Source: DATKMS01 sp041497995 (GTDB lineage Bacteria; Desulfobacterota; Binatia; HRBIN30). Taken from it: DNA of 13,496 nucleotides. The translations under genes and the position numbers were made by a program. Positions 4,569 through 10,882 of the stretch are shown here, piece after piece. The notes below the pieces were generated by a model that was given only the letters and a program-made list of their open reading frames with translations, was not told the DNA's origin and made no database searches. Location of the stretch: assembly GCA_041497995.1 (NCBI GenBank), contig JBGQHM010000169.1:1-13496 (forward strand), read 5' to 3'. Position 1 is the first letter of the stretch. The number at the start of each line of letters is the position of its first letter.

Positions 4569-6533
4569 ATGCGCCGGTTCCGTATTCTGTTCATCACCAT
4601 CGCCGTGCTCGTCATCGTGCCGGTCGGTCTGCTCGTCCTGCGCGCCATCGACAGCGTGGAGTTGGAGCGGCGCACGCGCCACCAGGCCGTCGCCGAGCGC
4701 ATCTTCGATGAGATGGAACGCAAGCTCTCCGAGCTGCTGGCGCGCGAGGAGGAGCGGCCGTTCGGCGAATATAGTTACGAGTACGTTCCGCAAGGACAGG
4801 ACGCTGGCGCGGTCGTCCGCTCACCCCTGGCCGACGCGCCGAGTCTCGCATTCATCGTCGGCTACTTTCAGCTCGATCCCGACGGGAAACTGCGGACGCC
4901 GGTGCAGCCCACGGCCGCACGTGCAGCGCTGAGCGAGTTGGAGCGCTCTGTCGCGCCATACTTCCGCGCCGGTGCTAGTGCGAGCGGGACGTGGGTGCGA
5001 ACCGGGCTGGCGCCTCAGCTGCCTGGCACGACCATCGCGTCCGGTGACAAGCGGGACCGCGGTGATACCCAGGAAAAGCAGGCAGGCGAGAGCAGCGTGT
5101 CCGCCTTTGACGCGTTGCGGGCACTCAACAAAGGAGTCGAGCAGCGGGCAGCGCGACAGCCGAAGACGGAGCTGCAGTACGCCCCGGCGCCGCTGACGGG
5201 CCAACTCGTTGCTCAAGCACCGCGCGCCGCGAGGGAACGCGACGCGCCTGCGCAACTGGCCGAGGAGACGAAGGGGCTGCGGTCGAACGAGCTCGCACGC
5301 CTCGAAATCACGCCGCTGGTCGGGCGCGTCGTCGATTCGCACCGCATGCTCCTCTACCGCACCGTCGTGCGCGACGCGCAGACCTATCGCCAAGGTCTCT
5401 TGCTCGACCTCGAGGCGCTCGCGAGGTGGCTGCGCAGCGAGGCGCTCGGCACGGACGGCGTCGCGGGCTACGCGACGGTGGACTTCTCCAACCGCCTAGC
5501 GGCAGCGACTGTCGACGAACACAAGGACGTGCCCTTCGACGGGGCTCAGGACAGGCTTCGAGAGCCTCAGCACGAACGGTCTCCGAATCCGTCTAATGAG
5601 GTCTCGTCCGTTCGCCCTGAGGCTCTCGAAGGGCGCTCGCTTCGAACATCTGGAGTTGGGACGTTCGTCTACCAGCACCGCTTCGCGGATCCGTTCGCCG
5701 ATCTGAGCGCGCGGCTCGTGTTGCGGCCGCTCCCAGGCGTAGGCGGTGCCAACTACGTGTACGCGCTGTGCGCCCTCGTCCTCGTCGCCGGCAGCCTCGG
5801 GCTCATCGCCCTGTACCGGATGGTGTCGGTGACCGTGAGCTATGCCGAGCGGCGCAGCAACTTCGTCGCCGCGGTGTCGCACGAGCTGAAGACGCCGCTC
5901 ACGGCGATCCGCATGTACGGCGAGATGCTGCGTGACGGCATCGTGCCGGCGGAGGCGAAGCGCGCCGAGTACTACCGCCACATCACCGCCGAGTCGGAAC
6001 GCCTGAGTCGTCTCATCAACAACGTGCTCGAGTTTTCGCGCCTCGAAAAGGGCACGCGGCAGATGTCGCTGGTGACCGAATCGCTCGGGCCGGTGGTGAC
6101 CGAGGCGGCCGAGCTGCTGCGTCCGCACGCCGAGCGCGAGGGGTTCGTGCTCGATGTCGAGGTGGACCCAGCCCTACCGCCGGTGCGCTTCGAGCGCGAC
6201 GCGCTGCTGCAGGTACTCTTCAATCTAGTCGACAACGCGGTGAAGTACGCTCGCAACAGTGACCCGAAGCGGGTCAGCCTGAGCTGTTGGCTCGATCGCA
6301 GCGAGATCCATCTCGCAGTATCCGATCACGGTCCGGGCGTTCCCGCGCAACACCTGCGCAAGCTGTTCGAGCCATTCTATCGCGGCGAGAGCGAGCTGAC
6401 GCGCCGGAGCAAAGGGACCGGGCTAGGTCTCGCGCTCGTGCACAGCCTCACGAAACAGATGGGCGCGCGGGCAGTGGCGCACAACATTGCCGAGGGCGGG
6501 TTCGAGGTAGAGCTGGTCTTCCCCGTAGCGTGA
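4569..6533 (+). CDS. Membrane sensor histidine kinase without HAMP, repeat inserted in the sensor part
   Basis: This is a 654-residue protein. TM1 is at about 4-27. A long extracytoplasmic region (about 28-395) follows, then TM2 at about 396-419 (YVYALCALVLVAGSLGLIALY). Only about 18 residues separate TM2 from the phospho-acceptor H438 (AAVSHELKTPLTAIRM), so there is no HAMP domain. The ATPase part has the N box with N556 (NLVDNAVKYA), G1 at D586 (SDHGPGVP), the F box (FEPFYRG) and G2 at G616-G620 (GTGLGL), so it is intact. It is expected to sense an envelope signal and phosphorylate the regulator encoded three bases upstream. The sensor region matches no domain I know and holds an Arg/Gln/Ala-rich low-complexity stretch (about 155-245). 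Residues about 322-356 are encoded by a palindromic repeat. Confidence 0.95.
   Translation: MRRFRILFITIAVLVIVPVGLLVLRAIDSVELERRTRHQAVAERIFDEMERKLSELLAREEERPFGEYSYEYVPQGQDAGAVVRSPLADAPSLAFIVGYFQLDPDGKLRTPVQPTAARAALSELERSVAPYFRAGASASGTWVRTGLAPQLPGTTIASGDKRDRGDTQEKQAGESSVSAFDALRALNKGVEQRAARQPKTELQYAPAPLTGQLVAQAPRAARERDAPAQLAEETKGLRSNELARLEITPLVGRVVDSHRMLLYRTVVRDAQTYRQGLLLDLEALARWLRSEALGTDGVAGYATVDFSNRLAAATVDEHKDVPFDGAQDRLREPQHERSPNPSNEVSSVRPEALEGRSLRTSGVGTFVYQHRFADPFADLSARLVLRPLPGVGGANYVYALCALVLVAGSLGLIALYRMVSVTVSYAERRSNFVAAVSHELKTPLTAIRMYGEMLRDGIVPAEAKRAEYYRHITAESERLSRLINNVLEFSRLEKGTRQMSLVTESLGPVVTEAAELLRPHAEREGFVLDVEVDPALPPVRFERDALLQVLFNLVDNAVKYARNSDPKRVSLSCWLDRSEIHLAVSDHGPGVPAQHLRKLFEPFYRGESELTRRSKGTGLGLALVHSLTKQMGARAVAHNIAEGGFEVELVFPVA
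5531..5634 (+). repeat. Palindromic REP-like element inside the kinase gene, read in frame
   Basis: The left arm (5554-5579) and right arm (5608-5634) are inverted copies matching at all but a few of about 26 bases. They share CCGTTCG and CTGAGGCTCTCGAAG and are separated by a 28-base loop. A related stretch, CCCTTCGACGGGGCTCAGG, begins the element at 5532. In frame it encodes FDGAQDRLREPQHERS and VRPEALEGRS. From memory, peptides such as VRPELVEGRS and FDGAQDRL recur in many unrelated predicted proteins as translated short palindromic repeats. It lies between the sensor domain and TM2. Copy number in the genome cannot be seen here. Confidence 0.8.
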
Positions 6534-6550
6534 CGTCGGCGGTCGGTCCC

Positions 6551-6813
6551 GTAGGGGCGAGGCATTTCCCATCATCTCGGCACAGGCGCTCAACGCTGCA
6601 CCCGCGGTTCGCATCTTGAACCGGCGGTCGACCACGCTCGGAAATGCCTCGCCCTTCTTTGCGGGCACAGGTCATCCCCGAACACCGCGTGGAATCCGCG
6701 GCGTCGGAAGGGCGAGGCATTTCCCGGCGACCGCAATCGGCGCTGCTCATCACACCGGACGCACGCTAGCCCCACCGTCCGAAGTCTTGCACGGGGGAAT
6801 GCCTCGCCCCTAC
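6551..6813. mobile_element. Intergenic MITE/BIME-like palindromic element, 263 bp
   Basis: Four copies of one unit fill the gap between the kinase and sulfatase genes. A (6551-6570, +) reads GTAGGGGCGAGGCATTTCCC. B (6640-6654, -) and C (6710-6725, +) are partial copies. D (6795-6813, -) is the near-perfect inverse of A with one base missing. A-B and C-D are two inverted pairs of similar length, and A and D act as terminal inverted repeats of the whole element. No transposase and no clear target-site duplication are present, so it would depend on a protein encoded elsewhere, such as a REP-associated transposase. This accounts for the roughly 320-base stretch without a gene. Confidence 0.75.
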
Positions 6814-6816
6814 ACT
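6787..6816 (+). promoter_or_regulatory. Predicted sulfatase promoter formed by the end of the repeat element
   Basis: TTGCAC (6787-6792), 18 bases, then TACACT (6811-6816). The first three bases of the -10 are the last three of repeat unit D. Transcription would begin about 6823, leaving a leader of about 30 bases that carries the GAGAGGAG ribosome binding site of the sulfatase. Promoter matches are moderate. Confidence 0.4.
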
Positions 6817-6852
6817 GCGCTCATGCCATTCGAACGAGAGGAGAGCAGGCCA

Positions 6853-8376
6853 ATGTCACACGATCCGATCGCCTCCAAGACCGTCTCCATCGCTGAGCAC
6901 CGCGAACCCGTGTTCCACCACGCCGACCAGATCAACGCCGCGCAGCGCAGGCTTGCGGACTTCACTGCGCGCACGGGGCGCAAGCCGAACGTGCTCGTCG
7001 TCCTCATGGACGACGTCGGCTGGGGCGACTTCGGCTGCTACGGCGGCGGCGTCGCGGTGGGGGCGCCGACGCCGCACATCGACCGGCTTGCACATGGCGG
7101 TCTGCGGCTGACGTCGTGCTATTCGGAACCGTCGTGCACGCCGTCGCGCGCCTCGCTGCTCACCGGCCGGCTGCCGATGCGGCATGGCCTGCAACGCCCG
7201 CCGATGTACGGCGAGAAGGGAGGCTTGCAAGGCGAGGTGACGCTGGCGCAGTTGCTCAGCGACGCGGGCTACACCACGCAAGCGGTGGGGAAGTGGCATC
7301 TCGGCGAGAACAGCGAGTCGCAGCCGCACAACGTAGGCTTCGATGACTTCTACGGCTTCCTCTCCGTCTCCGACATGTATACCGAATGGCGCGACCCCTA
7401 CTTCTTCCCGGAGATCGTCTACAACAAGGCGCGCACGCAGTGGATCGAGAACCAACCGTTCAACAAGTGCTTCGTCCACGCGGCCAAGGGCGGCGCGCTC
7501 GAAAATGTCGAGGAGGTTACGATCCCCGTGCTCTCGCTGCTCGACGACAAGTGGGCAACGTACTCGATCGACTTCCTGCGCCGCATGGCAGGAGAGCAGC
7601 GCCCGTGGTTCCTCTATCACTGCACGCGGGGCGCGCACTTCGACAACTATCCGCACGAGCGCTTTCTGGGAACGTCGCCGGCGAAGCATCCATACAAGGA
7701 TACGCTGGTCGAGCTCGACGACATCGTCGGCCGGCTGGTGAACGTGCTGCGCGAGACCGGCCAGCTCGAGAACACGTTGATCTTCATCTCGTCGGACAAC
7801 GGTCCGGAGATGGAGACCTGGCCAGACGCGGCGTATACGCCGTTCCGCTGCGCCAAGGGCTCGACGTGGGAAGGCGGGCAGCGCGTGCCGGCCGTCCTGC
7901 ACTGGCCCGGGATGATCGACCCAGGCCGTGCGTCCGACGGGCTCTTCTCGCAGATGGATCTCTTCCCCACCATGCTCACACTCGCCGGCGCCAATGAGCG
8001 GGTCCCGGCTGATCGTTACATCGACGGCGTGGATCAGACATCGTTCCTGCTCGCGCCCGACGGCCCGTCGAACCGCAAGTACCAATACTACTGGCTCGGC
8101 CGAACCTTCTCGGCGCTACGGGTCGGCGAGTACAAGTTCATGGTCGCGTCGATCTCGGACGGCGATCATGACGTGCTCAACCCCGGTGGCTTCACCGGCG
8201 TCAGCCAACGCTACCCATACGGTCGACTGTACAACCTGTACCTCGATCCGAAGGAGACGCGCAGTTACCTCATCCGCAAGCTTGCCTACCTGGAGTCGTT
8301 CCAGAGCGGCATGCGCAATCACCTCGCGACGTTCAAGAAATATCCACCGAAGGTGGTTGTCGGGCTGGGCGGCTAG
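6853..8376 (+). CDS. Type I (Cys-type) sulfatase, no signal peptide
   Basis: This 507-residue arylsulfatase-family enzyme hydrolyses sulfate esters. The core CTPSR motif begins at Cys95 (SCTPSRASLLTGR), which must be converted to formylglycine. Metal ligands are visible as D53-D54 (VLMDDVGWGDF) and D315-N316 (SSDNGPE). K146 and H148 (GKWHLG) and the histidine of TRGAHFDNY are further active-site residues. The ATG at 6853 is chosen for its GAGAGGAG ribosome binding site; 6823 (ten codons longer) is possible. Longer readings up to 6616 run through the repeat element and are rejected. The N-terminus is polar with no export signal, so the enzyme is probably cytoplasmic, like Pseudomonas arylsulfatase. 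The natural substrate is unknown and no formylglycine-generating enzyme or sulfate transporter is nearby. It stands alone on its strand and converges with the Lnt gene 14 bases away. Confidence 0.92.
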   Translation: MSHDPIASKTVSIAEHREPVFHHADQINAAQRRLADFTARTGRKPNVLVVLMDDVGWGDFGCYGGGVAVGAPTPHIDRLAHGGLRLTSCYSEPSCTPSRASLLTGRLPMRHGLQRPPMYGEKGGLQGEVTLAQLLSDAGYTTQAVGKWHLGENSESQPHNVGFDDFYGFLSVSDMYTEWRDPYFFPEIVYNKARTQWIENQPFNKCFVHAAKGGALENVEEVTIPVLSLLDDKWATYSIDFLRRMAGEQRPWFLYHCTRGAHFDNYPHERFLGTSPAKHPYKDTLVELDDIVGRLVNVLRETGQLENTLIFISSDNGPEMETWPDAAYTPFRCAKGSTWEGGQRVPAVLHWPGMIDPGRASDGLFSQMDLFPTMLTLAGANERVPADRYIDGVDQTSFLLAPDGPSNRKYQYYWLGRTFSALRVGEYKFMVASISDGDHDVLNPGGFTGVSQRYPYGRLYNLYLDPKETRSYLIRKLAYLESFQSGMRNHLATFKKYPPKVVVGLGG

Positions 8377-8390
8377 GCCGGTGCCCAAGG

Positions 8391-9995
8391 TCACGACGCT
8401 GACCCGGCACGACGGCCCCGCTTAGCCAGCGTCACGACGAGTAACACGCTTCCAACCACGAGCGCCGTCGGACCGAACCAGTCTCCCCATAAGAGCATCA
8501 GGGTCGAGGCGGTGCGTTCCGGAGTGACCGTCGCCACCAGTTGACCACGCTCATGCACACCGATGGTGCCGAGAAAATCGCCCGTTGGTGTGATCACAGC
8601 GGAGACGCCCGTATTGGTGGCGCGCACGTGCGGGCGTCGCGTTTCGATGCCGCGAAACGCCGAGACCATCAGGATCAGCCGTGGCGTATTTCCAAACGTG
8701 AACCAGGAGTCGTTCGACAAGGTGACGATGATCTCGGCACCTTGGCGGACCGCAGCGATCGCGTAGCGCGGGAACAGCGCGTCGTAGCAAATCAGCGGTG
8801 CGACGCGCAGCGTGCGACCATCGCGCAAGACGAGCGAGATGACTTGCCCACCTGTGCCTGGCTTCCACGTGCCCAGCCACGGCAACCAGCGGCGTACGGT
8901 TTGCGAATCGAACAGTGCCGGCACACGTTCGGTGAGCGGAAACGGCGAGGCCTTGCGATAGGTGTCGAACGTGGCGCCGCCGTCCGCCGCGGGCTGCAAG
9001 AAGAAGGCGGCGTTGAACTCGTCCCCGTCCCCCGCATCGTACGCACCGAACACCAACGGCACGCCGGCAGTCGCGGCGAACGCGCCGATCTCGCGATCGA
9101 ACGCGGCACCGTCCGCGCTCTTCGGCGAACCGAACGTCGTTGGGTAGACCGTCTCCGGCCACACCAACAAATCAAGCGGCGCGTGCTTGCGGGCTTCATT
9201 GGAGAGCGCCATGTGCGTATCGAGGATCAGGCGCACCGCATCGAAGGTGCCCATCTCCGCTGCCAATTCACCGTAGTGGGTGATGTCGGCCTGCACGACA
9301 CCGACGGCGATACGGTCGCGGCGGCCGGCGGTGTCATTGAGCTGTTGGAGGCGAATCGCGCCATAGCCGAGCAGGCTGAGCACGAGCGCGGCGATGCACG
9401 CGGCGTGTTGCAGGGGTGCGCGGCCGCGCGCCTTGCGGCTTACCATCTCGAGCGCGGACTCATTCGCGATGATGAGCACGAACGTCAGCCCGGGGGCGCC
9501 TGCCAGGTCGGCCGCTTGGCGCAGCAACGCCGACGCATACAGCCCATGGCCAAGCGTATCGGCGAACAGTTTGGGGAACGCCCACTCGGTGCCGACATAC
9601 GCACAGGCGCCGACCAACGCGCGGCACCAGAGGCCGTTCGGTTGGGCGAGACGTCGCACCAGGGCAAACACGATGAACTGCGGTTGCAGCAGCGGCGCTA
9701 CGACAATCACCACGCCGAGCGACGCGAGCCACGATGCGCTGGTATAGTTCTGGATGGCGCTTGGCAACCATGAGAACACCGCGAGCACGAAGGCCTCGCA
9801 CATGACCCAGCCAGCAGCCACCGTACCGCGCCGCGTCTTGGTTCGCTCGAGCACTGCCAGCCACGGTACGAGCCCAACCCACCCGAGCAGCAGCCACGGC
9901 CAATCAACCCGCGCGTACAGCGTGAACGCCAGAGCGGTCGCCGCAGCACCGATGCCGACGCGCAGCATCGTCCGAAGCTGATCGGCGGGCCGCAT
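8391..9995 (-). CDS. lnt: Apolipoprotein N-acyltransferase (Lnt)
   Basis: This 534-residue inner-membrane protein has about six N-terminal membrane segments (1-215), a periplasmic nitrilase-like domain (about 228-490) and a last membrane helix (about 507-525). The Glu-Lys-Cys triad is complete: E281 (LVWPETVYP), K348 (YRKASPFPLTE) and C403 (LICYDALFP). E356 follows K348 by eight residues, as E343 follows K335 in E. coli Lnt. NDSWF also matches the family. The enzyme adds the third acyl chain to the N-terminal Cys of lipoproteins. One departure is Asp where E. coli has Glu after the catalytic Cys-Tyr. The ATG at 9995 (AGAAGAG ahead) fits the family; the frame is open 66 codons further but overlaps the upstream gene. 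It lies 88 bases after that gene on the same strand. Confidence 0.9.
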   Translation of the reverse strand: MRPADQLRTMLRVGIGAAATALAFTLYARVDWPWLLLGWVGLVPWLAVLERTKTRRGTVAAGWVMCEAFVLAVFSWLPSAIQNYTSASWLASLGVVIVVAPLLQPQFIVFALVRRLAQPNGLWCRALVGACAYVGTEWAFPKLFADTLGHGLYASALLRQAADLAGAPGLTFVLIIANESALEMVSRKARGRAPLQHAACIAALVLSLLGYGAIRLQQLNDTAGRRDRIAVGVVQADITHYGELAAEMGTFDAVRLILDTHMALSNEARKHAPLDLLVWPETVYPTTFGSPKSADGAAFDREIGAFAATAGVPLVFGAYDAGDGDEFNAAFFLQPAADGGATFDTYRKASPFPLTERVPALFDSQTVRRWLPWLGTWKPGTGGQVISLVLRDGRTLRVAPLICYDALFPRYAIAAVRQGAEIIVTLSNDSWFTFGNTPRLILMVSAFRGIETRRPHVRATNTGVSAVITPTGDFLGTIGVHERGQLVATVTPERTASTLMLLWGDWFGPTALVVGSVLLVVTLAKRGRRAGSAS

Positions 9996-10077
9996 GCTCT
10001 TCTGTGGTTCAGTCGAAGTGGGCGAGCTCAGAGAACCCGCAAGCAGGCGTTCCTCGAGCGCCGCGGGTACCGCTGTC

Positions 10078-10095
10078 CCACCGTCACTGCGGTGG
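10078..10095. repeat. Perfect 6-bp inverted repeat with a stop codon in its loop
   Basis: CCACCG-TCACTG-CGGTGG: on the minus strand the loop contains the TGA that ends the 10084-10794 gene. There is no T tract. It sits at the junction to the Lnt gene and may act as an mRNA processing or pausing point. Confidence 0.4.
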
Positions 10096-10794
10096 TTCCT
10101 GCCCGTTCTGCTCGCCGGCTTGACCCTGATTTTCCGGCACCTGCAACATCTCCACGGGCATGTCAGGTGGCGCCATGTCGGGTGGTACGACACGATCCTC
10201 CGGCAGCGGAATGGGTACGCCGTGCTCGTCCACCGGGTGATAGTCGGGATGAAACATCAATATGGCCGGCACCCGTTGGCCGTCGTCGGTGGCCTGGTAG
10301 TGGCGCACAAATCCCGGCGGCAGCTCGAAGTCTTCGGGGACGAGGATGCCGCGCTTGATGGGCTTGGTACCCGGCGGTGGGAACACGGCGATTCCTTCGC
10401 CGGGCGCTCCTGTGCCAGCGAACATCGGCGCCTCCTCTGGCGGCGCGTCCGCGGTCGGCGCCTGCGACTCCTTCGTGGGGGCCGGCGCCGCCTCGTGTGC
10501 CGCGGGCGGCGGCGCTACCTGTTCGGTCACCGCGACGTTTGCACGTACTGGCTTGTCTGGCGGTCGGGCGATGTGCCCGCTGTCGGGCGCAGTCATTGCA
10601 AGCTTGTGCGGTGGAGCGGCCACGCTCGGATCGGGATTCTCATGACGCGCCGGCCGCACCAACAAGAGCAACGCCACACAGACGAGGCCTATGGCACCCG
10701 CGAGCAGCCACACGCTGCCACGCACGCCGGTCGTCTCGATTCGCACACCGTCACGGTCAACGCGCAGCTTTGTCGGGCGGGTGTGGCTGGCCAT
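10084..10794 (-). CDS. Single-pass membrane protein with proline-rich periplasmic part, function unknown
   Basis: This 236-residue protein has a short basic cytoplasmic N-terminus and one membrane segment (about 27-47, VWLLAGAIGLVCVALLLLV). A Pro/Ala-rich extended region (about 50-130) follows, then a compact segment (about 140-225) with IKRGILVPEDFELPPGFVRH, TDDGQRVPAILMFHPDYHPVD and several Pro-Glu/Pro-Asp motifs. It ends in a Gln-rich tail. The start at 10794 has GAGG at a suitable distance; an ATG nine codons upstream (10821) is an alternative. The topology resembles proteins that span the periplasm from an inner-membrane anchor, such as TonB-like or envelope-linking proteins. No TonB C-terminal fold is recognised, however. 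It lies between a GT-C glycosyltransferase gene (about 88 bases upstream) and the Lnt gene, all on one strand. Function is not known. Confidence 0.75.
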   Translation of the reverse strand: MASHTRPTKLRVDRDGVRIETTGVRGSVWLLAGAIGLVCVALLLLVRPARHENPDPSVAAPPHKLAMTAPDSGHIARPPDKPVRANVAVTEQVAPPPAAHEAAPAPTKESQAPTADAPPEEAPMFAGTGAPGEGIAVFPPPGTKPIKRGILVPEDFELPPGFVRHYQATDDGQRVPAILMFHPDYHPVDEHGVPIPLPEDRVVPPDMAPPDMPVEMLQVPENQGQAGEQNGQEPPQ

Positions 10795-10882
10795 TGCTGC
10801 CTCGGCGTTCGCGTACCGCATTCGTACGGGTGTGACAAGAGTCGTCCCTCACGCCCTCCCGCATCGCGCGCACTCTTGATGG

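Noticed and set aside
5516..5648. CGAACA direct repeats (5516-5521 and 5643-5648) flanking the palindrome in the kinase, as a target-site duplication
   Set aside because: A duplication of this form implies an insertion of 127 bases, which is not a multiple of three and would have shifted the frame that is plainly intact; a six-base match is likely chance.
6616..6852. 79-codon N-terminal extension of the sulfatase
   Set aside because: It is translated palindromic repeat (peptides like LGNASPFFAGTG and GRARHFPATA), overlaps the predicted promoter, and a good ribosome binding site precedes 6853.
6856..8085. Long open frame (409 codons) antisense to the sulfatase; similar long ones at 1738-2703, 2800-3567 and 8541-9773 on the plus strand
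   Set aside because: They mirror real genes on the other strand, are rich in Arg/His with no domain or ribosome binding site, and are expected in high-GC coding DNA.
9996..10193. 66-codon extension of Lnt
   Set aside because: It overlaps the end of the upstream gene by over 100 bases, is Arg/Cys/Ser-rich, and lacks the hydrophobic start typical of Lnt; the ATG at 9995 fits.
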